Assembly: GCA_020055645.1 (NCBI GenBank)
Contig: CM034549.1
Coordinates: 11,621,501-11,685,500 of the forward strand
Source of the DNA: Tomocerus qinae
Taxonomy: Eukaryota; Arthropoda; Collembola; Entomobryomorpha; Tomoceridae
DNA: 64,000 bases
Direction of reading: 5' to 3'
The position numbers and the translations under genes are program-made. Under the pieces are notes generated by a model. The model searched no databases and was not told the origin of the DNA. It saw only the letters and a program-made list of their open reading frames with translations. The stretch's first letter is position 1. Each line of letters starts with the position of its first letter. This document shows, piece by piece, positions 1 to 16,200 of the stretch.

Positions 1-3000
1 AATAGGCTTTTTGGGTTTACTTCTTCTGTGTTAGTTCAAGATCACTGAAGTTCTCTGAGCTAAGCTTCTAACCATCTGTTGCTTCTTTTATTAGAATATT
101 ATTGTTGCAAAGCAAAATGTGGATCAAAAGTTCTTGCGGTTAGCTAAAGATAGATATTTACTTATTTAGCACAGCCACTCAGACTATTAAAACTAGACTT
201 CGCTTTTATTTACTTACAGCTCTACGTGATTAAATTATGTTTTTACAGATTACAATGAGATTTTAAACTATTTTTTTCTAGTATCTTCCAATAGCATCTT
301 GAAAACATTTGCCAAATATTCTGGAAAATCTTTAAAATAAATAATCAAACGTCACTTTTGGACTTGGGCCAAACCAATAAGTTTAACTCATTTTTTGTTA
401 GGACAGGATATGCTGTAATTTTAAGTGCAGGTGCAACATGCAACCTTAATTTAGTACAAATTATGCCAGGTTTAGTATAATTAAAGGAATTACATGGATT
501 TCTACCATTATTAGGCAGTCTGATTTTTATCCACAAGTTATGAGGAAGGTCACCAGCAAAAATTAAGATCATCCTATCAGATTCTTATTACCTTGCACTG
601 AATTACTAAAGAGAACTAAACTATATAAACTGATAGATTTTATCAAAAGTACTAAATCACGCTCTTAACTAGAATATGAATTCCTTATGCTACAGAAACA
701 ATAGATAAAAAATAGTAAATATTCATTTAAACATAGCAATCTGACAAAAAGGGGTAAAAATTATGCCCAAGGTTTCAACTTTGACTTTATCTTGTCATTT
801 ATTCAGCTTGGGATCACTTTGCTCCACATGAGATACAATGTTAAGCTTGCCATTTTTGTGTATGCAATTTTTTTCACTAGAAACAAGGTACAAAACATGA
901 AGCTAATTTAAAAGTTATGTTAGATCTGGTCTGACTTGACAGACATGATATTCTGCTTGTTCAAGAAACCGAAATGACTCTCGACAAATTGATTTATGGG
1001 AGAATTTCATTAAGAAAAATGAGGGGAGATTTTTTGTCCTCAATTCTTGTTTCCTCATCTTCTATTGTTATTTTCTGTTCCGCAGATGCAGGCATGCAAA
1101 TTCAGTCTTTGAGATTGTAAATTTAAGTAGAAATCTAAAAATTGCTCTTTACCTAACGAGAAAGAAGCACCAAAGTGATTTAAACAAGCTTCGGGAAAAA
1201 ATTTGATGTTTTTTCCTAATTTTTTGTTTATACTAGGAATAGAACAGATTGTGCCGACTGTAGAACAGAAGGAAGCTTCAGTTAGCTATCTGCTTGGCAT
1301 CGTAGGGCAGAGCGAGTCAAGTCAAGCCACGAATGATGACATGAGAACATGATCTCTAGCTCTAACGATTCCGCCAACTCATTTCCTATTGATAACCAAA
1401 TTTTTTAATGCTTTAACCATCTAAATGATTGTAGGTACAACCTTCATAGCTAAATCAACCCAAGTGAAATGAATACAAACTTTTATCATCAGTGTGAATC
1501 TTCAAATGAATAAAATGCCTTTAAAAACGTAATCAAATTCAATAGACCTAAATACCTATTGAAGGAAATCAATATTATTCGATGAAAAAGCCCTACTACT
1601 ATTACAATATCCACGAGCAATCAATCACATGGACAATTGAATAGAGAATCACCGACTACCTCTTTTATTGCATCATTTATCTGTAATGCTTTTCAAATGG
1701 TATTTTAAAAAAATTCAAATCACGAAATGACCTTCAAAAATTCAGAATTCAATACCATGATAAAATTATTGATCAGAAATAATATTATTGCTACAATTTG
1801 AAATCAGATTCCATTGCAGTACAAAGTAAATTTTACACTTAGGTATTACGCGGATGCACTTTGAAAAGAAATCATCAGGAATGCATCTCCATATTGTAAT
1901 AGCCTACTGAACTGACACTGAAAATATTAATAGTTGCATAAATACCTTGAAATTGACCCTAATGTCCAAAAGTATACAGAGCAAAAACAGAGCTTAACCT
2001 AGCTAGCTGCATAACTTATTAATGGCTTGGCAATAATTCCTTGGACCGAAGGAGTTGCACGTTTAAAATTCATGAATCATAATAATATTTTATGTAATGT
2101 CAGAATAGACAAGATAGCCACCTACTTACATCGAAACTATCACTACCTGGCCTGGTCTGAACTACCTGCATTATTGTACAATTCTACTTTTCTATGTTCT
2201 GCTCGTCTTTTTTGGTGAGGCAAGACAAACGCATTTATTACACGCATCGCCACATAGCTAGGTAAAGCTACTAATTCACACTGTGACTATACTAGATATT
2301 CTAACATAAGCAACTCTACTAATGTAAGTGCATATCAACCATTGCAGATTACAGTTGCAAAACTGATGAGCTTAACATATTACTTACGGTTATTAAATTA
2401 TTATTTGTTTAGAAAATATAAAAGATAACGGGAGAGCATTGATGCGCAGAGGATAGACAACACAGGGGCCTATAGCCACTAGCGATATACTCAAATGTGC
2501 ACAACGTTGGTTACAATTGCCTCTAAGATACTGTACAATTAGTTAACGTACAACTCGTGGACGTATCTACTTTATCTTCACACTTGCCACACGCTAACAA
2601 TAAGAATCTCTAACAAACAATCCCTCCTTCACATAAATATCAATAGTATATAGATCAATTTAATTAAATTGCATCAATAATCATTAAATTACTGTTTGTT
2701 AATCCATTACGTACATGCGATGGATAATAACAAAATAGGTACCGTAGGACTTTTGGACAATTATGGCAATTACATTTGGAAATCATTTACAGCAGCAGCA
2801 CGTATCATTATTATTGGCATATTATTGATGATAATTGGTGGGTAATAAACTCTAGTATGTATTACAGAGCAAGGTAAAATAAATGTCAGTTGGGCTAAAC
2901 AACAAATCAACCTATATATTCATATCATGAGAGAGAATGTGGTACATCTTTGTTGCATTTAAAAAAAGACAGTGCATAATGAACTATTTAAATGCATAGA

Positions 3001-3845
3001 TGGTCATAAATTAGGCACTAATAATAGTGTAAACTATAAATATATGATATTATAGGCGTGTACGCTAATAAGTAATACTACTGGTTATTATCACCAGAAA
3101 AGACACTACAGTAAAACGTGGAGAGTACCCGGACATTGCAATATTATGGTTTCACGCATACGAAAATGTGCTCTATGACCATTGGGAAGAATAACAGAAC
3201 CGAGAGGGAACAATAATAATAGTAATATCTTTTTAAGGATCTGCAACTGCAGCATCTTCATGTGTGCATCCTTTATTACGATAATAACGCTAATATTAAT
3301 AGCATTGCTACAACGATTGCCATATAAAAAGTAAGTAAGGCAAGGGAGTGCAAGTTTTCCTTATTTGGCCACAGCCATCATAGAGTCATCGTTTGGATTT
3401 GATTTATTTTATTTGAAAAAGGACGAGAGGTATATTTATGTACGCATTTTCATGCACAATCAGACTTGATCAGAGTGTTCACATACAGATCACCACAATA
3501 AAATCCTATACTATATTATTGTGATTTCTGAAGCGTGAAAGATATAAGATTAACTATACATGTGTATATGATACTGATTGGATAATAAAGATTAACCTAT
3601 TGAAAATTGTCAAAAGAAATAATGTATAGAGGACGGGTGACTATAAGTAGTATCAAATAGTAGAAGATTTATTCTTACATAAAATATCACACAATGGGAG
3701 CACATGACTAAATGCTTACGGGAAGTGAACTGAAATGAACTTGAACTTACTTACAAGAGAAGAAGAATTATAGCTCAACTCACGTCGCACAAGTTGTAGT
3801 TCAGCCACAGAATAGATTGGATTTACTGCACTGTAGAAAATGCTG

Positions 3846-3862
3846 ATAGGTAGGTAGGTACC
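3846..3862. repeat. Short (TAGG)n microsatellite
   Basis: About four tandem TAGG units. Similar short GTAGGTA or TACCTAC words recur through the non-coding parts of the window. Confidence 0.7.
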
Positions 3863-5582
3863 TTTGCTTAAGTAAACTTTCAATAAAGAGCTTATAAATT
3901 GAATGACGCTATTAATTTCGTATTAATGTCATTTGGCTTTTGTCTTGTTGGGAAATACGAAGTGAACTAACCTAAAGTATACTCTGAATTCAATTGAATT
4001 ATGTCACGATGGGAATCCAAGCGGAAAAGGTGACATTATTTTATTGGGCTCGTCGCATTTTATTCTCTTATGGCCTGACCTTATCTACTCCCGTATCACT
4101 ATATCAAGTACTTGATACATTAGCCGCTTTCGTGACTCTATTAATGTTTACCAGTGTAAAGTAGAATGTGACCCGCCCTAACCTATTCAATACTATCAGA
4201 CTTATTGCAGGTACTTCTTACATTCAGAACAATAAATAATTATGAGAGATAAAAATAATTTCCGGAAAATGCATTCAAAATCTTTATAAAGATGTTAGCG
4301 CATTACAAGCAATTGCTTTTAGATCTAAAGAGTGAAGATTAATGGCTTCTTGGTAATCTTTTCAAGGAGAAACTCTTATCAACACTTACGTACTTAACGA
4401 ATACCTATTTTTCTACTGTTTCTCATTTTCAAGCTTTACCATTTTCTTCTGAATATTACTATTGAGACATTTAAAGAGAAACTGATATGACTCAAGTTTA
4501 GTACTTACCATCCGTTTGCACAAACGATTAGCGAATTAATTTCAAATAAGGTCACACATTATGACATCCAACATTACAAATCAATTTGCTTTATCAGTAA
4601 CCATTTGTCTTGATCCTGTACATCCATTGAATGTCCTTCACACATTTTTAAATTTTTTTAGGTCGACTGTGCTGATATTATATTGTCTTTGGAAAAACTA
4701 TTACCACATCAATAACTTGTCTCTTTAGCTGTATTAATGCTGCTTTTCAACAAACACAAGCAAAACAACCTTATTCTATTACTCTATCAAAATATTTTCC
4801 TAGCCGAAGCATAATTTAATATAAATTGTTGATGCTGCATGTCGCATTTGTATTGTTTGGAAAAGTATGGGTGGAAACAGTGGAAAGCCGTTTCTGAAAA
4901 ATTAATAAATCTTTTTCAGCCATCTAGAATAATACTCACAGATCGTTGGTCAATAATAATTTGGTTAAATTCATATTCTTATTATTTGTCTTCGATAGCC
5001 TATGACTTTTGTCAATGTAGTCTGTTTTTTTCCAAATGTTGATAAAGAAAGGCCAGTAATTGCATTTGGAGAAAAAATGTATCACACACGGAGTAAAAGG
5101 TTTGTTTAAATGCATTATTATTGTACTTAGCAGAAAGGAATCATCGACCTCGCGCTATTTTCCCTTAGTTTAAATACCGACTACTGTTGGGTAAAGACAG
5201 CTTTACTTGCATTTAAGTAAGACTTATCTTTTACGGAATTAGCAATTGTAGGGAACAAGTAGGAAAGAAAAGACTATTAAGGCAAAGCTGAAGTAAATAG
5301 AGGTGTCTATGCATTTTGCAGTTTACTGTAGCAGCAGTAGCAAATAATACTCCCTTTACACTAGCTCAGACTCTCAATCAGGTCTTGAGAATAAATCTTG
5401 TATTCCTATACAGTATAGAATGGAAGAATATGAAATGAACAAAGTAGCCAGAGATAAAAATGTTTCATATGAGTGATAATACAAGTGTTATAAATATAAA
5501 TTCGAGTTCTGTCAGATATCATTTACTAGTATGAGTATTAACCACAGTAAAACAGATACGAGATTACATTACAGGTATGTAT

Positions 5583-5600
5583 GTAGTAGTAGTAGAGTAG
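5583..5600. repeat. Short (GTA)n microsatellite
   Basis: About four GTA/TAG units followed by an imperfect GAGTAGAG extension. Confidence 0.7.
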
Positions 5601-8600
5601 AGCAGACAAGAATATAAATCAAATTCGTATCTCACACTAAGTATTATGTAGAAGCACGTCATATCTGTGTAGTGGAATCATATCGGTCTTAAATCTCATC
5701 TTCCATGCACTTCTGTGCTCCTTTCCTTCTATTGCATTTGTAATCTTTTCAAATTGAATATAACTCGTTGAGAATGTAAGAAGAAGACAGCAGTCGTGCT
5801 AAAATAGAGTTACTATACCTAATACTAGATAAATATACACTTACATACTACTTAGAATGCAAATAATGAAGATGCTTTGCATACTGCAATTGATGTTGGT
5901 AGTTGGGATCTCATTACGTGTGATTATACATAGTAAAATTCAAAGCAGAGAGCGACATGACGATTTTAAGATTGACTTTAGACTCATGAAGCTTTTTTGC
6001 GGTTGAGAAAGAATGCGTGACACAGAAGGAGGATTTTATATTTGTAGAAAAATAGAAGAGAATGCTAAAATTCTATTGTTGCTAAATCTTGGTGTATGTA
6101 TTGCATCCGATCTCAATACTCTGCACGATAGTAAATCTTTTTCTGCATGTATACGTACAGCGTTAAATAATAATAGGATAATAGTACGAAAAGTCAAGTT
6201 TCAGAGAGCTAGTCAAGTCAATACAGTAAAAATCACCCATGCTCGTAAGATTTCTTCCGTTGAATCTACTTGTTTTGTTTTTGTATCTAAAACTACTCTA
6301 TGAGAAAGAATAAATCAGTCAGCTGTCTTATTTCTACGTATATCACTTGCCATATAGGTAAAAATAGTAGGAGCAATTTGTGTACATAAGTATAATGTAA
6401 AGATGCACATTTAGAAAATACCTATCTGTCATGTTCCGTCCTCCAATGTGCGAATGACAATAGTATAACACGCATACCTAAGGTAAAGATAGCCATTATT
6501 CAGGACGACAAAAGACAACAGCCTACAATTTATATTGTAGTTTATTTTCCTGAATTCTCAATCCACCTCAACTGACAATAACGTGTCTCGGCAAACAGAG
6601 TTTCAGTTAATTCTGGTAAAGCTAACAGTCTGTCTATACAGATTGCAAGAATGAACAAGAGTTAACAATTAAGTTGCTTTTTACCAAAAGGCAACTGGTG
6701 CGTTCTGTTGTTTTTAGTCTAGAAAATGTATTTTGTAGTAATGCTGACTTTACACCATTTAGCTACGTACGAGTACTGCTCTTTTATTTAGAATCCCGAT
6801 TAGAGCTTGTACTTACTGTACATATTATCTAAGAATGAAATCACCAATACACGAGTAAAGAGTAACATATGTACTTGGCATGTGACGTGACGACTTTGAG
6901 TTTTCGGTTGAGCAACCCAACTCCGTTGTCCGTATCGTCACGATTAGGAAGTAAACTTTACACTGAAAGTAAAGCAAACTAAAAAGTGTCTAAGGAAAAC
7001 AAGGAGGTATAATTCTTTAAGGGAAATTAGAAAAATATTATCTGTTAAAAGTACTTACTATCTATAGAGACGGGAAAAGGCTGATGGGCAATTGCAAAGT
7101 GTTGCATCTTGCATGTCGGATGATTTTAAGCTGAATGATTTACTACAATACTAATTCTACTATATAGAATGTCAATCCAATCAGAAATTGAACACTATAA
7201 GTGTAAGTATATAGCGTGTGGGTTGAAGTATTGTGTAGTTTTTTACTATCATTTGTCATAATGAGTGTAAAGAATGAAAATTGAAGTAAATTGAAGTTAT
7301 AAGCTAATTTACAAGTGGAAGAAGATGAGCTGAGCGTAGGCAGTTGCATTACATAGTTAAATTCCTTCTGACACGGTTAAAGAGCCTACAGGCAGTTATA
7401 CGACAGATGTAAATGCTCTACTCTAATTGTACACACAGATGAATCTTATAGCCAATCGAATTGAAAAATATAGTGCCTAGGAGCACTTTACCTACGGATA
7501 GGAATTATAAACTAAGTAAAGTAAGGTAATTTGTCTGGAACTGATTTATGATTTAAAAGATGATTTAACAAAATTCTTCCTCCATTTTTTTCAATCTGTC
7601 TACTACTACGGAACTATAATATATTTCCCCGTTTGTCATAATATACACATATAGTACTACAATAGTCAATAATACAGTTTGTAGTATATACAACAATGTC
7701 GGTCTAATCAACTCTGTATTATAAGAAATAGGAAGTAAATTGAATGAAGAAGATGGAAAGAAGTTTTTTTCTCACGAAGGAACGAAAAAAACAGGAAAGA
7801 CAAAAGCTGACCCGCTCAGTCGAGTTCATTTTAATTTGGTTCAATTACCACGTAGGTGGTAATGGTTAAGTTAGCTAAGAAAAGGCTCTTATTGTCTATA
7901 CTTTATCTATGTGGGCAATTCAGGCATTCAATACTTCCATTCTGCTTTATAAAACTAATTTCTATACGTATTCTAGTGTATGTGTGAAAATGCGTATTTA
8001 CTTGGTTAACAGAAATCTTCCGTCATATCCACAATCAACAAGTAAATGCATTCATGTACAATGTGAATACATAATAATATTTAGTGTAACTACGTGTGTT
8101 AAATATGTTCAGTCAAACAGTAAAGGAATTACATACAGGACAGGCGAGGGAATCATTTGAGCTTGACTTGAACATGAAACGAGACTTTGCGGTTATGTAT
8201 AACAGTGGGAATTGCTTTGCTTATTCTTGTTAATTTTGTTGTTGCTAATATTTCTGCTGTACTTTGTATCATTGTACATTTATGTAAGCCAAGCGTGGAA
8301 CAATTTTGTGCAGACAAATGCAGTCTATGTATTTATTCTCATCTTCTAATCTACATACTTATGTAAATAAGTCAACTGCATAATATTACATATAGAGCTA
8401 CATGCAAAAAAATAACCGCATTTCAAAAATTAGAGCAGGACAGTCTCAGGAAAGTGCAGTCCGGGAAGATGTGCTCTGACTATTTCTTTAAAGAATATCT
8501 TAAGTGCATTTATAAAGCATGCTACATTATGCTTGTATCATTATGATTTATTTGCATGTTGCATTTGCATGTAGGAAATGACTACTACTGTACATCATAT

Positions 8601-11600
8601 CAAATAAATAACCGTTCCGCTATTTCAATATAGTTATGACATAAAACATTCTGTAGTTAATCAACAAGAAAATATTACAAACGTTTTAAGAGTTACATTA
8701 ATTTCCTTCCTAAGGATAAAACTTATATAAAATAAGTTGTACAACACATTAAAGTAATAAAAAGAAGGATTTAAGTAAATACTAAGGCGATTACAATTTA
8801 TCACGACTTTTCGTGGTAGCCTCTTTCCTTTTACAACAGATTAGCCACACTGTCAGTAACATGCTATGCAAAATGCAATCTATGCAAACCATTTTGTATT
8901 TGTAACTCAAAAATTAGTTCCTCCTTCACCAAACTATTTAAAGTAGCTATAGAATTAGGACCTTAACCTATTTGTGATTTGATAGGTGCTTACCAATGCG
9001 TTATTGAATTCTGATTACATTTACGAAACATCTAATTTACAGAATGAATTTTATTTCTTGTTGAGATGTTCTAGGAAAAGTAATGTTTTTAGCAAAGCGT
9101 AGCAAGCGAAACTATTTTTGCTTCTAAAACAGAAGAATTAATACATAAATTCGAATTCATTTCACGTATTTACTAGTCTTGTTGTGTTTAAAGAACAAAC
9201 AAACATAATGTTAGTATCTTTGCTGATTAGCCAAACGTGACTATACAGCTACGAAAAACATGCCATTATTTTTAGTTATATTTATCTATAGATGGTGTTA
9301 TTAGGTTAGGTAAGAAATGTTCCACGATTGATTCTACGAAAATTGTAGTACCTAATAATAGAGAAGAGGAACTTGGGAGTTAAAAAGGGGAATGAAATAT
9401 AATATTAAATACTTTAATAGATAATAAGAAGGTACGTAGAGGAAGGCCTGTTTTATGTAATAAATTATGGCATGGTACAATGCACTGATGAATTAGAAGT
9501 GCTAACATTCGCATTATATACACATCTAGAAACGCATATTATCTGTATCTGTCAGATATAAACTAGGAAAGGAAGAAACTCGAGTAAATATGAAGCAACA
9601 AGAATACAAGTGCATTTGGTTTATATTATAGGCATCATTCCGTGTGCATTGTTATGTCAGAAGAAGGATCTTTGGACAGAGTCCAAACGAAAAAGGAACG
9701 AGCCGAGTCATAACAGAATAGACTAGACGAAGGCAAACTCGAGTCAAATGGTTTTCAGCTACTCACTCACTCATTTACACAACAACAGAACAGAATCTTT
9801 TAATTCCTTCCCTGTAATTACAGAGCCGTTAGTTTTAATACTTCAAGTATTTAAGACGGAGGAAGATCAAGAATTTCCCTCCTACCTGTCCACTTGAAAT
9901 AAAATAGACGGAACAGAACGGAACATAGTAGCATAACATAACTAACACAAGTTTGTATTGTTTATACATGTAAGTCTATATAGTATTGTATAAAATGCAT
10001 CTAGTGACCTGTAGATAGGAAGTAGGTAGTTTGTAGTGCTTACCTGAAGAGTACAGGTGTTGTGTTTCATAATTTTTTTCAGTTAGCACGTGTATTACTC
10101 TCTAGATTAACTTTTCCTACTCTCTGTAGTATTCTAAGGGGAATGTTATGTAATGTACGGTAATATAATTATAATTACCAAAGAGAGGAGAGTAATAAAG
10201 ATAAATATAATTAGAACTCTCATTATTTCAAGTTAACATCTATAACTTTTTACGTATATGAAGGTATACTATACTACAGATTTGACTATTGTTTTCGGCT
10301 TCTATTTAATAATGAAAACATAAATTGTAATCAAGAGCTCGTTGGACAGAAGGAATGTGTGGGTGCCAAATGTTTTACACACTCCCTCTCTGTCTACATA
10401 CATATAATATGTATATAATTAATGAAAATTAAGACTAAATTAGGATATTCTTAAGAAAAACCGGAAAAAGCTAATTACAAAATGATGCTAAGATTTCTAC
10501 GCACCTTCCTCTACACGCTAATTAATAATCTATAGAAAGATAACTTATTGAGACAGATACAGTTATCATTTTTAACAATAGTAGTAGCAATATCCGTTTT
10601 TCTTTTAGAGTGATCAAATCGGAATGCTATAATATTAGTGTCAAAAGAATGAACCTTAACATTTGTAACTGTGATTTGGAAGTTAGTTTCGCTAAGAAGA
10701 TTATTTAATGGAGCTTATTCAAGTTGAAATGTCTCCCTGCTTCCTTCCGATTTCATTGACTGCACTCTAAATGCTACAAAAGAGTAGTAAATATTTTAAA
10801 AGTGCAAGTAATCGTTGAAATCTTTTCTCAGGATGAGCCAAAGATGACACGGCATAAAGTGACAAGATTTTTCTGACATAAGAAAATTCCTATTTTCCCT
10901 TGAAATCCTACGTGGAAATTCATTTTTTCATTTGCGAGCTTCTATTGTCATGTTGTGGGTATTTACACTAGAATAAGAGACTGTTAGCACAAGTACTAGA
11001 CTGCACAATTCACACATACGTTTTGTGCGAAAATGTCTTACCTCTTCAACATTAGAGAAGATCAGTATTAAGACGAGAAAAAATTGACAGACGGACGGAT
11101 CTCGAGTCACTTGAAATTGTCGGAAACACTCAATTTTTTTCTGGAGGATAGTAAAACGATGCTCGAGGTGGTTCAGTTAATGTTAAAATGAGTGTAGTTT
11201 GAAAGACTTTGCTCTGCAGGTACAACACTAATGCAGTGTGGAGAGGACAGATAGAGTCGGAGAGTGTCTTTGCAATTAGGATAATTTGCTATTCACAATG
11301 CAAATTCTTCTACATACGAGCTAAAGGTTGCACTGATATTCCACGCTAGTACATTAGTATAATGCAAGATGATGTATCTTCCATTATCTTACACCAAAAC
11401 TCAAGATAAGAATTTATGTAAGTACCTAGTTATGTACTTGAACTTTACCAAGTCAAGAAAAAATTCATTCAATCCAATCGTCGTGTTCGTGTCATCTACG
11501 TGAGATGACAGCCGGACACATTAGAGACAATGACAACCAGTAGCTTCAAACTTGTGTAATAAAAGAAATCTGCAATTTTATACTTAATAGCACTTGTATA

Positions 11601-13275
11601 AGGGCAACTTGGAGGAATGTGCAAAAGTACAACTCTAGATAAGATAACAAGAACTAACCACTGCAATCACAACTATACGACTATTCCTCATCATTAATGC
11701 AATAGGCAACTCCCTTTAATTCCCCTTTTTGGCATGACACATTATAAACTAAACCATTAATCATCAACAAAATCGGTCTAATTTATTCCCCAAATTGACT
11801 GGACTCTGGAGTTTGTATACCGCATTAACCTTGTTATTTTTTCATGATAAAACACTACATTTACAGTAGAACAATCCAAATTGAAATAACAAACTTAGTG
11901 ATGAATATACTTACAAAATCAACACAAATGTGGTTTGTTATGTATTTATGTGTAGTTACACAGTCCGTTTCATTTCCTCTGCCACTATAACCGTGAACTC
12001 ATAAAGTAAACTAAATTTTACAGAGGTTAAATAATCTAAGAGGATAACCATTGTTTATCAGACTCCTATTTATTTGTCTTGAGTGTTTAGCTAATATCTG
12101 ATGTCATCAAATAAAGCTTTAATCCCTGTCTACTATTTCTTTTTATTTTAAATGGTCAGTATTTATTTACTCAATATTACTTGCTGGGTTAGTCTATTTC
12201 CTTTAAAGAGCTAAAGTTGATGTTGTTTTCTGGTAAACGAGACAATTCTAATGCAAAGACATAAAAGCAAATTACATATAGAAGTTGATTAAAACCTTTT
12301 ACCATGAGAGACAAACTAATCAGAGGTATTCCCTATAAAAGTGCATTGCAAACTTGAAATCAACCCTGAAAAATTGCATAGTGCAGGAATAGATAAGAAA
12401 ATATTGCTACAATTTTGCATGGACAGTGCATTGTGTGAATATGGTGTTAGGAATATTATATCCGTAGTAAAACATGGGAAAATGGCTAGACACAAACATT
12501 TACTTTATGCATACTAGAAAATTTAAACCGAATGCTAGTATTTTCTGCTTTCAGTTTAATTGAGCTAAGACAAAAGTACTTTATATTGAACATAGATTTG
12601 TTGGCGGATAAAAACATGGAAGCTCAATTGAATTTTAAAAGCGTCATTTCATTCACAAGTCATTTCTTGAACAGAAGTCAAGCAACGTCCTTAGAAAAAC
12701 TTATTTTTTCTTTAATATTCATCACGTACATGATTTAGGAAGTAGCATACAGTGTTAAATGAAGCTCATCAAACAGAACGCAATACAAATATGACAGTTT
12801 CAATCCAATAGTACTAATATAGTATTTACATATACGTGCCTACAAATACCACATAGAATGCATGAGGAACTTTTAAGGACTCATTCACTCTGTTACAAAG
12901 AGATTACTAGAGAGAAAATTGCAAATTTTTCGCACGGACATGCTTTAATGCATCTCCTCGGGAAGGTCCCAAAAACTGTGATAAAAACTAACACAACAGA
13001 GATAAGTTCAACCCTGAAGTCATGAGTGATACTTTTCTGCATCTTTTTATTCTTAATTTCATGAGTGCATAATCTTCATCTAAACTATCTTAAAATTCTT
13101 TCCTAAAATGTAAAGAAACCAACTTGTTTTTATCTTGTAGCTAAGCAAGTGCAATTATCTAATGCAACTTAAGTAATTGCATCCATGAGCATACAACAGT
13201 TGGCTTTAGTTCAACAATATCTCATAGTAGTCCGTGTTAAAAAATTTTACAAAAATTGATCTACATCATTTTGTA

Positions 13276-13290
13276 AATAATAATAATAAT
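13276..13290. repeat. (AAT)n microsatellite
   Basis: About five tandem AAT units. Confidence 0.7.
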
Positions 13291-16200
13291 ATAGTATAAT
13301 ATGTAAATTAATCTATGACGTTAGATCTAGAATCTATTGAAATGTAATTCTAATAGAATTCGGTAAGTAAATAATATTTAAGCTGTCGCCACCAATTTTA
13401 CAGTTTTCGGGGCACTGTCATGATGAGTGTTATACCAATGTTTATGCAATTATCTGCTCTAAGACTTTGTTTCTTGCTCGCATTCATGCAAACCTCTTTG
13501 ATTCCAACAAAAACGGAGGAATGTCAAAATATCCAATAAAAAATACACACCAGCAACATAGAAGAGGAAAAAATTGAGCTTGAAGTGGCTTGGACGTGTG
13601 TACTTCTTATTCCTGAGTCAAGACGCACAATACAGCTACGTGCCAACAGAGTTTTAAATGAGCGATATACTATATCAACATTGAACCGAGGAGTTTACAC
13701 AATATTAGGTAACTTATGATTTGCAGTATATACAAGAAAATAATATTGAGTATTTAGTAGTAAAAGATTATGTATTTGGTGTTTCATACTGTTATTAAGT
13801 TTGTATCAGTAAGTCCGATGATCTGATCGTAAATTATAAACAATGCAGCAATGCACGTCTTATTCATGAAGAATTCCAAAAGAGATTGAGGGAGGAATCG
13901 ACAGAGATACAACGATAGGAAATTGATGACTGCCCATTCATTCTTTATGGGCAGTGGAAGTTGGAAGAGAAAATCTCAATAGAAATCACAGTAAACATGC
14001 AATTACAATTTACAGGAAATCAGGAAATAACAGAGCGTATGTGTAATGCTGCGAGGGATGGAATTGTTTAAAGTTTGCATACTTATTAAAAGTTAGTTCA
14101 GAATTTGTTGAAACTGACTGGATATTACGTCTGGGTCGTCGTTCTACCTTAAAAGGTCACGGGTCATCCTCGTGCACCTAAAACTCATTAAATTAACTCA
14201 CATAACATATTGGAGTCACACTATGGAACGGACAAGGCTAGAAACTACTCAATCAAACTCATGACAGAAACAACTCGGCTGTCAATTGAATTCAGTCATT
14301 AAAAATTTATTAAATTCCTGTCATGAAATTGTACTTATAGTTGGGCGAGTCAAAAGTCATTTCGAATCATGACATTCTCTAGGTACTATTACGCAGGAAA
14401 ATTATATAAGATCATTATTAAGAATTGTAATTTCCTGTCGGAAATAGAAAACCGTCTCAGCTCTGTTTAACATTTGGTCTTCCCAAGTTCTTTGCCTCTA
14501 CCTAATCAGTAATTAGAAAATTCATCCCTCAACAACAAATTCATTGCGATGATTACAATTCTGTTGTTTTTTTGAACTCAGGGAATGACCATTGTGCAAT
14601 AATACACATTAGGTATTTATTTTAGCACATTATTGCAGAGAGGGAAGTGTAGGTCAAAGTCTCTGATTTGGATTCGCATTTCGCATGGTCCAGGCGTAAC
14701 TTATAATTCTCTCAAAGGGAAATGACTCCTTTATTCTATGAAACGAATTTGGATGAACTTTATCTGTAGATTTTTGCCCTGGCACCTTATTGTAATCAAA
14801 ATAAATTGGTCTGACTCTGAGGAGAATTACAATCATAGATTGGTGGATGTGATGACAAGGCAGACAAAAGACGGGCGTTAATTTCTAAAGATAAAGTCCA
14901 GTGAATCTGTCTGGGCAATTCAAATCAAATAGCAATATTAGTAAATATAGAAGGCTCACGTTTTGACTACAAAGAAAAGGTTTAATAATCCAAAGACAAT
15001 TACTTAAGATGTAAGACTGCCCTTTTATTTTCTCATGTCTATCTCCACAGTTCGGTTGGACATTGATGCACTCACCTTGCCGGCCAAACAAAAGAGCAAT
15101 CTTATTGCAATTTAAAGTTCAGTCCAGTTGAATGCAAGCAATGATAACAAATAGGTACATAGATACCGACAGTAGTACGGACACATAATTACAATTTCGA
15201 TTAATGTTTAAAGCTTGGACTCTCAAGTGAATTTAACTGAACTCATCCTGCAAGTTGTATTATGTATTGCTATTGCAGCAGAACCTAACAGATTAGCTCA
15301 ACGAAAAAAAAAACTAGTATCAGTACTTAGGCAGAAGTCAAAGGCAGGTAAGCCAGGAGCAAAATAAAAGTCTAAGTCAAATTGACGGAGAGAAAGGAAG
15401 GACACACACAATACAAAACAAAGTAACACCAATAGTGTAAGAGTCTCTTGACAAAAAACTACGAAATCATTCAATTACATTGCATTCCTAAATCCCTTAT
15501 GTAATCTATCTATGTTCTTAAGGGGTATATAAGTATGTATTTATGTATGTGAGATTTTCTATGTATTGAATGAAAACCTCCGGATTCATGCTCTTTGTTA
15601 TATTCTGTACTACTTTAGTTCAACGTCCGACCTAAACTAAACTTTAAACGTTTTCATCTCTCCTATAAACATTCCCATCTTCCTCTTCTTCCGACATCCT
15701 CACGTGAATGTATTAGCCGAACAAACTAACTAAACTAAATTGCATACATAATACATACGTGTAGGTAGATTCTACTCCCAGTATATTTTTCCTATTAGCT
15801 ATACTTACATTTAATACAGGCTCCTTTTTTAACAAAACTTTTTAGCGTAAGCATTGCGTTACGTAGGCATTTAGGTAATAATACAGTACAGCACATTACA
15901 TTGAACGTGGTTTGGTTTGCTTGCCGAATGGATAGTCTTGTGTACCTTCATCTACGCTCATTCCTACCCCATTATGTTCTTGCACTTACTATTTTATGCT
16001 TTCTTTCTTTAACAAAATGCAGCAGTCCATTCGACAACTGCAAATTAGATCCCATCACAACATAACGTAAAACATCAGCAAAGAATTTACAATACCTCCC
16101 CGTCTCATCCTTATACCTATATAGTACTAGCCTACATTATATTTACTTGCTAAATGTATTGGCTCAGCTCGTGTCATGTCATTTATACAGATCAGATTGG

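Larger units (their letters stand above)
1..13250. other. Gene-free stretch
   Basis: I see no convincing gene, RNA gene or transposon here. The longest open frames are short (for example 6013-6303 plus, 96 codons) and have no recognisable domain, which is what AT-rich non-coding DNA gives by chance. The sequence is high-complexity with only tiny microsatellites. It could be intergenic DNA, or an intron of a gene lying outside the window. Confidence 0.6.
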